64,000 nucleotides of DNA from Siphonodentalium dalli (GCA_032622095.1 CP136069.1:69587319-69651318); one strand, 5' to 3'. Numbered from the stretch's first letter, positions 61,901-63,795 are shown. The notes: generated by a model not told the origin, from the sequence alone. Numbers and translations are program-made.

Positions 61901-63500
61901 GAAATACAGTAATGATCGACTCCTTAACCACAGCAGAATTATGGGTAACTTTTCAGGATTTAGTCAGAAATATGGCTTGTTGCCATTCATCGGAAAGCTC
62001 TCACCGAGAGCTTTCCAATGAATGGCAACAAGCCATATTTCCGACTAAATCCTGAAAAATTACCCATAATTCTGCGGTGGTTAAGGAGTCGATTATTTAG
62101 AGCATTACTGTACCATATTGAATGACGTAAATCTGATAGAACATTCATCAGCTTTTTAAAGAGACTGGGTAATATGTGATGAGCCAGGCCTATTCAGCTT
62201 GGGTGCTAATCCATGTAACTGATGAGAACGAGAGGCATGATCGGCAGATGTTAACCCATCCCTTGGCGATAGTAAATTACTATGATCGGAATCATAAATG
62301 AGAGTTTTGGTGTTGAATTTTAGAGTATACTGTTATGTACTATTATAGACAAATGTACATATTAAACACAAATTATTGGAATTTATGGGTCACTCGCATT
62401 TATATAAGAGAATGCACTGGTACAGGATCTGTAATGCTGCACCACCACAGCCTTGGGTTAAATGTGAAAGGTGATCTGGACATGGAATACATGGGTTAAG
62501 AGAGTCCAATATAAGTTTACAATAATAATGTATCAAAATGTCGCTCCAAACAAATTTACCAGTACATAACACAAGTTTTTGACCGATTTAAACAAATTTG
62601 GTGTGGTGACTCGGGTACTCTTGGCAGAGTTATAATGGTGTTAGTTTTTCAACTTTTGTTAACTTAAAAAAAAAAAATAATAATAATTATTTAAAAAAAA
62701 AAATATTTTATTATATATTTTGTTTGTTTGTTTTTTTTAAATTGAGCAAGGAAATCAATCTAAATTTGTTTGTTTGTTTTTTGAAAGAGTGAATATTTTT
62801 TCGAAAAAAAAGGGCCATAACTCAGTTAAAAATAGTCGGATCAAACCCATATTCGAACTCGATCTGTATTTTGGGCTGAGAAACTCACATACCAAATTTG
62901 GTTCCGATCAGATAGAAAATGTTTCAGTTATCCCATTATGCGTAAAGTGCCTACGGACAGACGGATAGACAGACAGACGAGTGGTCAATCCGGACAACGA
63001 CACTATTTTTACCATACTATGGTATGGGTAAACATAAAAAGTGGAATAATCCACCACCAGCATACTGGTCCGGTGATGAACCAGGCATTAATAGGGAGCC
63101 TCAGCTCGACTGTAAATTAAGAGTATATATCGGGTATGTCTGAGATCTCAAGTTGCACATGCATCCCAGATTTCAGTCAATATGTTAAAGAAACATACCT
63201 TCAAAACATCGCTGTTCTCAAAATCGTAAGCACTGGGTCTTCCTTCGAGAGTACTGAACGCGACACTGCCGCCCGTAAGCGGTGAGATGTCACTGAAGTC
63301 GCCCGTACACAGTGCCTTGGTCTCGTCATCTCTCGTGATAACATCAGTCTGCTCTATTCCGTAAGTGTGATAACACGATGAACTGTAGTATTGATAAGGA
63401 ATCCATTCACAAGTGTTGCAAGTCCGTTTAAAAATCGCGAAGCTCTCCGGTCGAGATGACCTGAACCTCAACCTGATGTACGTAATATCAAAGGCTTGTT
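3147..63500 (-). CDS. LAMC1: laminin subunit gamma, internal part, nine exons
   Basis: Laminin gamma chains are secreted; they trimerise with alpha and beta chains and polymerise through their LN domains into the basement-membrane network. Joining complement(63199..63500, 25719..25849, 24093..24271, 17654..17839, 14291..14408, 12922..13029, 6824..7083, 4618..4920, 3147..3374) gives 1,815 nt with no stop and matching phase at all eight junctions. Residues are numbered from the first full codon. Order: LN domain 1-144, LE1 145-204, LE2 to about 258, LE3 to about 304, LE4 to about 357, first part of LE5, L4 domain about 380-545, rest of LE5, start of LE6. An L4 domain interrupting an LE module after an LN domain is the gamma arrangement; beta chains carry an LF domain instead. 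Signal peptide and LN start lie to the right of the window, later LE modules and coiled coil to the left. Orthology to vertebrate gamma-1 rather than gamma-3 is not resolved; invertebrates usually have one gamma gene. Confidence 0.95.
3434..3736. mobile_element. A-type TTAA element with triplicated hairpin arms
   Basis: TTAA at 3434-3437 and 3733-3736, with degenerate ends ('ccattccatga' and 'catgaacggg'). Contains the A-type hairpin module and then an extra copy of the second hairpin ('gagaatatgtgagtctccc' around 3634). Confidence 0.8.
4025..4435. mobile_element. D-family element, 5'-truncated
   Basis: Two inverted modules ('gtccccagagggtgaatt' ... 'aaattcaccccctggggatc') around a middle segment with 'caaattaggggatatagaaac'. 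Ends 'gcaggcttg'. The usual CAAGCCTTG start is missing. Confidence 0.65.
4618..4920 (-). CDS. LAMC1: laminin gamma exon: L4 (domain IV) core
   Basis: 303 nt: two bases, 100 codons, one base. Acceptor TTTTCAG|CCCGTT, donor CAAG|GTTAGT. Encodes the middle of L4: [29 protein letters not shown], and [11 protein letters not shown]. The Asn-Val-Thr sequon sits where human gamma-1 has Asn-Leu-Thr, so this glycosylation site may be conserved. No cysteines, as usual for L4. Confidence 0.95.
6078..6452. repeat. foldback repeat
   Basis: Left arm about 6080-6215 ('aagatggtctatctcttcct' ... 'gcttctatcaattaatattg') pairs with right arm about 6330-6452, which reads the same on the other strand with roughly 75-80% identity by eye. 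The next TTAA element begins exactly at its outer end. Confidence 0.7.
6451..6717. mobile_element. A-type TTAA hairpin element, intact
   Basis: TTAACCCTTTCATGACAGGA ... CGTCATGAAAGGGTTAA: 11-bp inverted ends inside TTAA duplications. Two hairpins in opposite orientation. Typical of piggyBac-type MITEs (TTAA target). Confidence 0.85.
6824..7083 (-). CDS. LAMC1: laminin gamma exon: end of LE4, start of LE5, start of L4
   Basis: 260 nt: one base, 86 codons, one base. Acceptor TTTTTCAG|GTGTAA, donor CCAG|GTATAT. Encodes [16 protein letters not shown] (end of LE4), [10 protein letters not shown] (first cysteines of LE5), then the cysteine-free start of L4, ending Y-L-Y-F-V-A-P before the split Ala codon. 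A TTAA element ends at 6717, 107 bp downstream of the donor. Confidence 0.95.
7534..7673. repeat. stem-loop with two nested stems
   Basis: Outer arms 'gtgtgaacatgttaatgtta' / 'taacgttaaccagttcacac' (about 33 bp imperfect) and an inner stem GGTAAAA/TTTTACC. Possibly a small MITE. No target duplication identified. Confidence 0.6.
10289..10407. repeat. 119-bp imperfect palindrome
   Basis: 'gacagtacactaccgataca' at 10289 pairs with 'tgtatcggtagtgtactgtc' ending at 10407. Arms of about 50 bp with a short loop 'agtatagttatacc'. Confidence 0.8.
11350..11930. repeat. diverged direct duplication
   Basis: About 100 bp at 11370-11470 ('cagtaacctcaagttataat', 'gtggtaatactcatatcat', 'taaacgaaa') reappears at 11815-11925 ('cagtaagtaatttctagctataat', 'gtggtaataatcatatcat', 'taaacgaaa'). 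Confidence 0.6.
12922..13029 (-). CDS. LAMC1: laminin gamma exon: LE4, first part
   Basis: 108 nt: one base, 35 codons, two bases. Acceptor TTTTCAG|ACCATG. Encodes [16 protein letters not shown] and [13 protein letters not shown]. Read straight through, it meets a stop three codons later, but GTATGT after 'GACCA' is a good donor, and using it restores CA|G (Gln) plus the next exon's Cys-Lys-Asp-Gly. The stop therefore belongs to the intron and is not a truncation. Confidence 0.94.
13396..13423. repeat. (TTAT)n microsatellite
   Basis: Seven or so TTAT units. Confidence 0.85.
13590..13615. repeat. (AAT)n microsatellite
   Basis: About six to seven AAT units following a mariner-like AT-rich stretch. 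Confidence 0.85.
13928..14215 (+). mobile_element. 'ACTAGAGGT' core-repeat element, 3'-truncated
   Basis: Starts 'actagaggtaggctgtccca' and holds two diverged units ('ataactccac'-like motif, 'cataatcgcaggt'). The microsatellite and terminal hairpin of the complete copy at 56768-57554 are absent. Confidence 0.6.
14291..14408 (-). CDS. LAMC1: laminin gamma exon: LE3 body
   Basis: 118 nt: two bases, 38 codons, two bases. Acceptor ATTCCAG|GCTCAG, donor TGCAG|GTAAGA. Encodes [15 protein letters not shown] and then D-F-G-D-A-G-C, completing the third LE module begun in the previous exon. Matches the KPGV-GD-CDRC core of other gamma chains. Confidence 0.95.
14772..14985. mobile_element. mariner-type palindromic MITE (left end mutated)
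   Basis: About 214 bp, nearly a perfect inverted repeat centred near 14881 ('ggaaagctctca|ttgagagctttcc'). Starts 'gcaatgccctaaataatcga' in place of CAGTAATGC and ends 'gggcattactgt'. Confidence 0.85.
16117..16776. mobile_element. D-family hAT-like element with 8-bp duplication
   Basis: Flanked by CTGAGAAA at 16109-16116 and 16777-16784. Ends 'aaggcttgaaatagtgtg' / 'cacactaattcaaggcttg'. Two inverted modules around a middle segment. A mariner MITE (16264-16481) is inserted inside; without it the element is about 440 bp. Confidence 0.85.
16264..16481. mobile_element. mariner-type MITE nested in a D element
   Basis: TA-CAGTAATGC ... GCATTACTG-TA, 218 bp palindrome with arms of about 105 bp. 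TA flanks fit a Tc1/mariner-type target duplication. Younger than the D element it interrupts. Confidence 0.9.
16849..17261. mobile_element. GGCC-ended element, Harbinger-like
   Basis: Ends 'GGCCAAAACAAAA...CTCTGTTTC' and 'AAACAAAGAGGTTTT...TTGGCC' are inverted repeats, flanked by TTA at 16846-16848 and 17262-17264. A 3-bp TTA duplication is typical of PIF/Harbinger; the class is inferred. A second copy is at 59516-59845. Confidence 0.7.
17654..17839 (-). CDS. LAMC1: laminin gamma exon: LE2 and start of LE3
   Basis: 186 nt: two bases, 61 codons, one base. Acceptor ATTTCAG|CTTGCG, donor ATAG|GTACGG. Encodes [10 protein letters not shown], then [13 protein letters not shown] and GAHCELC, a complete eight-cysteine LE module in which the TGHGG stretch is typical of LE2 of gamma chains. 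The exon continues into the first cysteines of LE3 (P-C-H-C-N-E-I). Phases match both neighbours. Confidence 0.96.
17990..18241. mobile_element. mariner-type MITE with internal arm duplication
   Basis: TACAGTAATGC ... GCATTACTGTA. About 39 bp of the right arm ('actgagagctttccgatgaa' onward) is repeated in tandem near 18135, making it 252 bp. Confidence 0.9.
18276..18497. mobile_element. A-type TTAA element, 3' end replaced
   Basis: TTAACCCTTTCATGATGGGA, two hairpins, then 'cacagggttttcgc', after which the expected 'aaaatttcagg' end is replaced by half a mariner MITE. Confidence 0.8.
18498..18611. mobile_element. mariner-type MITE, right half only
   Basis: 'gagagcattccgatgaatgg' to 'gcattactgta'. 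Only the right arm is present, fused to the A element at a short shared 'cgagagc'-like stretch. Confidence 0.8.
18722..18882. repeat. stem-loop, about 35-bp arms
   Basis: 'gattttgagacttgtttact' at 18722 pairs with 'agtaaacaagcctcaaaatc' ending near 18882, with a loop of about 90 bp. Confidence 0.7.
18998..19391. mobile_element. A-type TTAA element interrupted by a hAT-like MITE
   Basis: TTAAGCCTTACATGATGGGA ... CATGGAAGGGTTAA. The second hairpin is split by the 118-bp insertion at 19207-19324. Confidence 0.85.
19207..19324. mobile_element. 118-bp hAT-like MITE with 8-bp duplication
   Basis: CAGGGACGC ... GCTTCCCTG ends (inverted with one mismatch), flanked by TATAAGAG at 19199-19206 and 19325-19332. 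G+C-rich inside with CCCC runs, unlike its surroundings. Removing it plus one repeat restores the host hairpin. Confidence 0.9.
19627..20847. mobile_element. B-type TTAA element, interrupted
   Basis: TTAACCCTTTACCCAACAGA ... TTGGGTAAAGGGTTAA. Reverse orientation relative to the copies at 30516 and 52112. Most of one arm of the second hairpin is deleted (about 19784) and an 872-bp hAT-like element is inserted at 19894-20765. Confidence 0.9.
19894..20765. mobile_element. 872-bp hAT-like element with 8-bp duplication
   Basis: CAGGGACCAGCC ... GGCTGATCCCTG ends (12 bp, one mismatch), flanked by CTATTGAG at 19886-19893 and 20766-20773. Subterminal repeats 'gggcgaaatgacttcgccc' near both ends. No transposase ORF seen, so non-autonomous. 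Confidence 0.92.
21067..21211. repeat. 145-bp palindrome with about 50-bp stem
   Basis: 'agaataatcactttattgaa' / 'gtgattattct' outer ends, inner 'ttcgaggcaggaac' / 'ctgcctctaa'. Loop about 40 bp. No clear target duplication. Confidence 0.8.
21942..22144. mobile_element. mariner-type palindromic MITE
   Basis: TACAGTAATGC ... GCATTACTGTA, about 203 bp with a small deletion at the centre. Confidence 0.9.
22503..22759. mobile_element. A-type TTAA hairpin element
   Basis: TTAACCCTTTGATGATGGGA ... CACGGAAGGGTTAA, two hairpins, reverse orientation relative to 6451-6717. Confidence 0.85.
24093..24271 (-). CDS. LAMC1: laminin gamma exon: LE1 module
   Basis: 179 nt, phase 2 in and phase 1 out. Acceptor TATATTTTAG|GTGTCG, donor GTTG|GTAAGT. 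Encodes the first laminin EGF-like module with all eight cysteines, beginning [10 protein letters not shown] and containing [14 protein letters not shown], which is nearly identical to other gamma chains. The acceptor and the first 12 or so codons are the founding copy of the minisatellite at 24269-25594, so the transcript passes about 24 copies of this splice site before reaching the true one. Confidence 0.96.
24269..25594 (-). repeat. 53-bp minisatellite derived from the LE1 splice site
   Basis: About 24 imperfect units after the founding copy at the exon edge. On the minus strand each reads TATCTTTATATTTTAG, then GGTGTCGATGC and on to GATGTATCGACTATC, that is, the branch/pyrimidine-poor tract, the AG acceptor and about the first 12 codons of the LE1 exon. 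A block of units near 24950-25090 recurs near 25260-25400, showing multi-unit duplication. A few units have internal insertions (about 24600, 24730, 25468). Confidence 0.95.
24272..25718. other. laminin intron (1.45 kb) almost filled by a minisatellite
   Basis: The true 3' splice site is at the 24272 side. About 24 tandem units of 53 bp fill it to 25594, followed by a truncated TTAA hairpin element to 25689 and 29 bp of other sequence before the upstream exon. Confidence 0.9.
25595..25689. mobile_element. A-type TTAA element, right half only
   Basis: Starts inside the hairpin ('ctatgggagactcacataaa'), continues 'ggcacagag', 'tttcaggaagctccagtcat' and ends GGATTAA. The minisatellite runs directly into it. 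Confidence 0.75.
25719..25849 (-). CDS. LAMC1: laminin gamma exon: LN domain, C-terminal end
   Basis: 131 nt, 43 codons plus two bases of a split Arg codon (AG|G). Acceptor TTTTCAG|GAATGG, donor GGAAG|GTTAGT. It encodes [20 protein letters not shown], then E-V-F-G-D-E, and [12 protein letters not shown], the end of the LN domain leading into the first LE module. Its acceptor is 37.3 kb from the preceding LN exon. On the other side, a truncated TTAA hairpin element ends at 25689, only 30 bp from the donor, and a 53-bp minisatellite follows directly. Confidence 0.96.
26307..27212. repeat. 906-bp foldback element
   Basis: Left arm 26307-26615 and right arm 26900-27212 are near-identical inverted copies (from 'agatcatgccatgaatctct' through 'gcggccgcacgcggaagcaa'). 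Pairing resumes nearer the centre ('ggtcaagctccccctgcgta'). The left arm holds about 55 bp absent on the right. Related copy at 48825-49304. Confidence 0.9.
27390..27633. mobile_element. C-type TTAA element with one hairpin
   Basis: TTAACCCTTTGAGTGCCAGG ... CCTGGCACTAAAAGGGTTAA. One B-type hairpin module followed by A/T-rich sequence. Near the right end, 'gccgatgagatcggc' is a small palindrome. Confidence 0.88.
27691..28090. mobile_element. D-family hAT-like element
   Basis: Ends 'aagtttgagtttagtgtgtc' / 'gcacactaaactcaggct', flanked by GATTGGAGAC (27681) and GATTGAAGAC (28091), an 8-10 bp duplication with one change. Two modules plus the middle segment. Confidence 0.75.
28251..28481. mobile_element. 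D-family element, short form with perfect 8-bp duplication
   Basis: CAAGCCTTGAAATAG ... CTATTTCAAGGCTTG ends, flanked by CTCTCTAG at 28243-28250 and 28482-28489. Lacks most of the middle segment of the long copies. Confidence 0.9.
29334..29359. repeat. C26 homopolymer
   Basis: 26 consecutive C on the plus strand. Confidence 0.9.
29468..29647. mobile_element. mariner-type MITE, centre deleted
   Basis: TACAGTAATGC ... GCATTACTGTA, 180 bp. The right half of the centre is missing. Confidence 0.88.
29795..29945. repeat. 37-bp tandem repeat, about 4 units
   Basis: 'gttttaataatcacagatgt' recurs at 37-bp steps; the last unit is diverged. A separate 34-bp pair ('gagttggaaacacagattaa') follows at about 30009-30075. 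Confidence 0.85.
30516..30914. mobile_element. B-type TTAA element, intact (399 bp)
   Basis: TTAACCCTTTACCCAACAAA ... TGTTGGGTAAAGGGTTAA. Order: 'ccggccaaaaccggcc', a unique arm, hairpin 1, an A/T-rich spacer ('aacactttttaccatttttt'), hairpin 2 in opposite orientation. Confidence 0.92.
31428..31512. mobile_element. hAT-like remnant related to 19894-20765
   Basis: 'aaccagcctagaaaattt', then 'gggagaatttacttctctc' and 'agggagaaatgg', matching the end and subterminal repeats of the fragment at 54492. No duplication found. Confidence 0.4.
31929..32156. mobile_element. A-type TTAA element
   Basis: TTAACCCTTAAAACGAGAGC ... ATCATGAATGGGTTAA. The first hairpin is largely deleted; the second is kept. 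Confidence 0.8.
32181..32590. mobile_element. B-type TTAA element, intact (410 bp)
   Basis: Same structure as 30516-30914 with an extra 'aaaacggccaaa' step near the left end. Confidence 0.92.
32788..33372. mobile_element. D-family element containing a nested insertion
   Basis: Flanked by CTGTAGGG (32780-32787) and CAGTAGGG (33373-33380). Two inverted modules and the middle segment, interrupted at 32847-32982. Confidence 0.75.
32847..32982. mobile_element. 136-bp CAGGGCTCAA element nested in a D element
   Basis: Starts CAGGGCTCAA, ends TTGAAGCCTG, and sits within 'gtgaattta|...|atttagtgatg', where uninterrupted copies read 'gtgaatttagtgatg'. Clear ATTTA repetition; an 8-bp duplication is possible if one base was lost. 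hAT-like by its ends. Confidence 0.7.
33389..33936. mobile_element. 548-bp element with 11-bp direct repeat
   Basis: AGTCGACGTAAA ... TTTATGTCGACT ends (one mismatch), flanked by GGGGCAGCACC at 33378-33388 and 33937-33947. A 9-11 bp duplication suggests a Mutator-like element, but no transposase is present and the class is uncertain. Confidence 0.75.
34076..35170. repeat. diverged tandem repeat, about 230-bp unit
   Basis: Recurring 'atgtagaatgga', 'aaaatatctctaga', 'ggcaagatatcc', 'agaagatcaata' blocks. The same family returns at 38985-39560 and 40150-40400. An insertion at 34280-34973 splits it. Confidence 0.6.
34280..34973. mobile_element. 694-bp insertion with 9-bp direct repeat
   Basis: GGCACTGAG occurs at 34271-34279 and 34974-34982, and the surrounding tandem-repeat sequence is continuous once the insertion is removed. 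Inside is a (GTAATT)n-rich stretch (34310-34450). 'cagggatggggtaat' near the left and 'attacccctct' near the right look like partial inverted ends. hAT-like by duplication length. Confidence 0.6.
35432..38442. mobile_element. 3.0-kb TTAA element carrying a large foldback
   Basis: TTAACCCTTTGAACACTGA ... CAGGTTCAAAGGGTTAA: TTAA duplications and about 10-bp CCCTTTGAAC ends. Contains hAT-like 'gggagacttcaagtctccc' motifs (36460) and the palindrome 36935-38233. No transposase ORF was recognised. Confidence 0.7.
36935..38233. repeat. 1.3-kb diverged palindrome
   Basis: Left arm 36935-37577 and right arm about 37590-38233 pair throughout ('ttctatcgc', 'ccgtctctatcgaattaag', 'aagcagcactttgatgct', 'gaaccgatcgtgaacat') with many mismatches. 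Centre near 37584 ('gaccgataatctttaata'). Confidence 0.85.
38985..39560. repeat. second block of the 230-bp tandem family
   Basis: 'atttctctggaatggcgga', 'ggcatgttattggggc', 'gatgtcctgggctgatt' blocks repeated about 2.5 times. A mariner MITE follows. Confidence 0.6.
39565..39697. mobile_element. mariner-type MITE, rearranged
   Basis: TACAGTAATGC ... GGACATTACTGTA, 133 bp. The left arm is mostly lost. Confidence 0.8.
39738..40107. mobile_element. B-type element without TTAA ends
   Basis: Starts at 'aaaccggccaaataaagc' and ends 'ttgggtaaaggggc', so both terminal TTAA sites are lost. Has the diagnostic 'gggccgttctg' (other copies 'gggcccttctg'). Confidence 0.85.
40554..41892. mobile_element. 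1.3-kb TTAA element nested in a MITE
   Basis: TTAA-CTCATTGAGTGCC ... GGCGCTCAATGAG-TTAA: TTAA flanks and 13-bp inverted ends with one mismatch. The right end has two direct copies (from about 41813 and 41858) of a 22-bp hairpin, GGCGACGAG/CTCGTCGCC; the left end has 'ccaggtctcctgg' motifs. A minus-strand ORF (41048-41446, 132 aa) ends in a cysteine/histidine-rich stretch (C-H-L-D, S-H-C-G-K-C) that could be a transposase remnant, but this is unproven. Confidence 0.75.
40932..40961. repeat. G30 homopolymer
   Basis: 30 consecutive G on the plus strand, inside the nested TTAA element. Possible quadruplex. Confidence 0.9.
42262..42380. mobile_element. C-type TTAA element, 119 bp
   Basis: TTAACCCTTTGAGTGCCAGG ... 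AAAAAAGGGTTAA. 'gggccgatctcatcggccc' palindrome next to the left end; the hairpin module is lost. Confidence 0.8.
42580..43340. repeat. diverged tandem duplication, about 3-4 units
   Basis: 'gagttgtc', 'gaacacatgttctgagttac', 'tgtctgtgagacatt' and 'ttacatctg' recur in the same order at irregular 170-300 bp spacing. Confidence 0.55.
43751..43762. repeat. G-tract
   Basis: Run of about 12 G in a purine-rich context. Confidence 0.8.
44286..44690. mobile_element. A-type element interrupted by a mariner MITE
   Basis: Starts TTAACGCTTCAATGAATGGA and ends 'cgttatgaaatggataac' (right TTAA lost). Second hairpin split by the MITE at 44461-44592. Confidence 0.8.
44461..44592. mobile_element. mariner-type MITE nested in an A element
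   Basis: TACAGTAATGC ... GCATTACTGTA, 132 bp, right arm mostly deleted. Inserted in 'cttatata' of the host hairpin. Confidence 0.88.
44944..45303. mobile_element. B-type TTAA element, one end missing
   Basis: TTAACCCTTTACCCAACAGA, both hairpins and the spacer, then stops at 'aggctgttgaagctttgg' before the ccggcc/TIR end. Confidence 0.9.
45740..45764. repeat. C-rich homopolymer tract
   Basis: About 19 C, one A, five C. Confidence 0.85.
46560..46870 (+). repeat. core-repeat fragment, two units
   Basis: Two units beginning 'attctaagtcgaaaaaggg' with the 'cataactc' and 'ccatattcgaact' blocks; no microsatellite or end hairpin. Confidence 0.6.
47253..47469. mobile_element. mariner-type palindromic MITE, full length
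   Basis: TACAGTAATGC ... GCATTACTGTA, 217 bp; arms pair across 'aaagctctcg|gcgagagcttt' at the centre. Confidence 0.92.
47601..47773. mobile_element. C-like TTAA palindrome, 173 bp
   Basis: TTAACCCTTTCAGTGCCAAG ... CTTGGCAATGAAAGGGTTAA. Inverted almost end to end ('atttttgtatcaaaccatat' / 'atatgggttgatacaaaaat'). Confidence 0.85.
47815..47892 (-). repeat. possible tRNA-derived (SINE-like) remnant
   Basis: On the minus strand 'gggtgcaggttcgaaccc' contains a perfect pol III B-box (GGTTCGAACC) with T-arm-like pairing. No convincing A-box or full cloverleaf was found upstream. Confidence 0.25.
47898..48482 (+). mobile_element. 'ACTAGAGGT' core-repeat element, end hairpin lost
   Basis: Starts 'actagaggtttgactgtccc', three units ('ataactccac', 'cagacgtcataat', 'ggtgcacaggttcccatgg'), a degenerate ACGG array (48427-48462), then 'aagctgactccggtata' with the hairpin missing. 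Confidence 0.7.
48825..49304. repeat. foldback element, second family member
   Basis: 'tagatcataccatcaatctct' pairs with 'agagattcatgacatgatcta'. Inner 'caaaaccttggaactttttt' / 'aaaaagttccaaggttttg'. Related to 26307-27212 but about half its length. Confidence 0.8.
50655..51197. mobile_element. mosaic B-type TTAA element
   Basis: TTAA ends intact. From the left it runs as a B copy with a collapsed second hairpin to 'gggccgttctgttgggtaaa', then 75 bp (51007-51081) nearly identical to the DNA flanking the B copy at 40108-40182, then re-enters B sequence in the spacer ('aatttttaatgtgttaagcc') and finishes normally. Confidence 0.88.
51574..51686. mobile_element. mariner-type MITE, short form
   Basis: TACAGTAATGC ... 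GCATTACTGTA, 113 bp; the centre of the palindrome is deleted. Inserted in 'ttgatgag|ta'. Confidence 0.88.
51873..51982. mobile_element. A-type element, right half
   Basis: One hairpin, 'ggcacaggatttttaatgct', and 'cccgtcattaaagggtta' at the end. Confidence 0.75.
52112..52511. mobile_element. B-type TTAA element, intact (400 bp)
   Basis: TTAACCCTTTACCCAACAAA ... GTTGGGTAAAGGGTTAA. Same orientation and layout as 30516-30914. Confidence 0.92.
52850..53230 (+). mobile_element. core-repeat element with terminal hairpin
   Basis: Two units ('gaccataactcgggtgaaaa', 'actaaagttatcttccgg'), a short GACA/GCGG array, and the hairpin CCCGTTTT/AAAACGGG at about 53206-53225. Confidence 0.65.
54492..54620. 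mobile_element. hAT-like end fragment
   Basis: 'CAGGGACCAGCTTGGA' resembles the end of 19894-20765; subterminal 'gggagaagtcacttctaccc' matches in layout though not in sequence. The right end was not found. Confidence 0.5.
54696..55880 (+). mobile_element. Helentron-like core-repeat element (copy of 840-2405)
   Basis: Head 'aacgagaggccgatcacgat', a middle shared with 62225 (including half an A-type hairpin at 54860), core unit, (CAGA)n(CGGA)n at 55785-55810, and the GTTTACCATAC hairpin at 55845-55880. About 350 bp (55020-55370) is absent from the other long copy. Confidence 0.65.
55907..58003 (+). mobile_element. core-repeat element with about 160-bp units and nested insertion
   Basis: Starts TAGCTCAACTTAGG. 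At least five units of about 155-165 bp ('acgacctgtagcccgcgcc', 'caagatggctgctggcggcc', 'gactcgttcccatctacatg') lie before the nested element 56768-57554 and two after it. Then comes an ACGG-type array (57925-57955) and a hairpin AGCTCAAACTTAC/GTAAGTTGAGCT at about 57971-58000. Confidence 0.75.
56768..57554 (+). mobile_element. complete 'ACTAGAGGT' element, nested
   Basis: Starts 'actagaggtgtgactgtccc', has four units ('ggataactcca', 'ggacagacgtcataat'), (GGAC)n at 57477-57507, and ends in a hairpin TATACCCCCC/GGGGGGTATA. Inserted in 'gacaaattt|atgaagttcc' with no target duplication, as expected of Helitron-type elements. Confidence 0.75.
58033..58740 (+). repeat. two related core-repeat blocks
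   Basis: 58033-58520 repeats 'gaggtcaccccgaagatcca' and 'gaagtttggtgatcatcgg' three times; 58560-58740 holds a diverged 'aatgatcataactc' unit with 'aagttatcattcgg'. Confidence 0.6.
59516..59845. mobile_element. GGCC-ended element, second copy
   Basis: GGCCAAAACAAAAAATCTTC ... AAACAAAGAGGTTTTG...GGCC, same internal order as 16849-17261 ('gggattgggaaaacgataaa', 'ctcagccagacagggtatc'). Flanks TAA and TAT, so the duplication is imperfect. Confidence 0.7.
59893..60042. mobile_element. mariner-type MITE, right TA mutated
   Basis: TACAGTAATGC ... GCATTACTGT then GC instead of A; 150 bp, part of the right arm deleted. Confidence 0.85.
60765..61030. mobile_element. D-family element, 3'-truncated
   Basis: CAAGCCTTGAAATAGTTTGT, one inverted module with 'gagggccgagggtgaattt', then the middle segment; the second module is missing. 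Confidence 0.7.
61058..61457. mobile_element. B-type TTAA element, intact (400 bp)
   Basis: TTAACCCTTTACCCAACAGA ... TTTGTTGGGTAAAGGGTTAA, reverse orientation relative to 52112-52511. Confidence 0.92.
61915..62112. mobile_element. mariner-type palindromic MITE
   Basis: TACAGTAATG, lacking the 'ccctaaataa' step, ... GCATTACTGTA; 198 bp with both arms. Confidence 0.9.
62225..63040 (+). mobile_element. Helentron-like core-repeat element (copy of 54696)
   Basis: Head 'aacgagaggc', the same middle with half an A-type hairpin (62390-62420), core unit at 62813, short CAGA array, and 3' hairpin 'taccatactatggta' at about 63010. Confidence 0.65.
63199..63500 (-). CDS. LAMC1: laminin gamma exon: LN domain, central part
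   Basis: 302 nt: the last two bases of a split codon, then 100 codons. Minus-strand acceptor TTTTCAG|AACAAG and donor AAG|GTATGT. The reading begins [11 protein letters not shown] and includes [32 protein letters not shown] and [12 protein letters not shown], all strongly conserved in the LN domain of laminin gamma chains, which mediates network polymerisation. One departure is a Cys-Asn-Thr-Cys stretch just before WIPYQYY, where human gamma-1 has no cysteine. The next exon begins in phase 0. No earlier exon was recognised in 63501-64000, so the start codon is outside the window. Confidence 0.96.
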
Positions 63501-63568
63501 CTGAAAAGAAAGAAAACAAAATTGGTTTAGTACAATGCACATTGTGCTAACATACACTCAGATCCAAG

Positions 63569-63793
63569 CCTGAATTGAGTGTGTTAAATTTGACTGACAT
63601 TTGCAAAATGAAGTCCCCAGAGGGTGAATTTAGTGATGCTATCCCGTTATCTTCTCTGGGGACCTCATTTAGCTTAGGCCTCATCCTCTGGGAAGTATCT
63701 ATATTCTCAAATCAAGATTGTTTTCAGTTACTTTTTCCCTTCTGTTGAGTTTTATATCCCCTACTTTGCAGAAGATACATGTAATATGCATAA
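63569..63793. mobile_element. D-family element, truncated
   Basis: 'aagcctgaattgagtgtgtt', one module ('gtccccagagggtgaattta'), middle segment to 'atgcata', then breaks off at a GGCC-type end. Confidence 0.65.
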
Positions 63794-63795
63794 GG

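Larger units (their letters stand above)
25850..63198. other. giant laminin intron (37.3 kb)
   Basis: No laminin exon or other credible gene was found on either strand. It holds most of the transposons listed separately. Sub-stretches where nothing was recognised include 25850-26306, 28485-29333, 29948-30515, 30915-31928, 42044-42261, 43340-44285, 45304-46560, 49305-50654 and 53235-54490. Confidence 0.8.
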
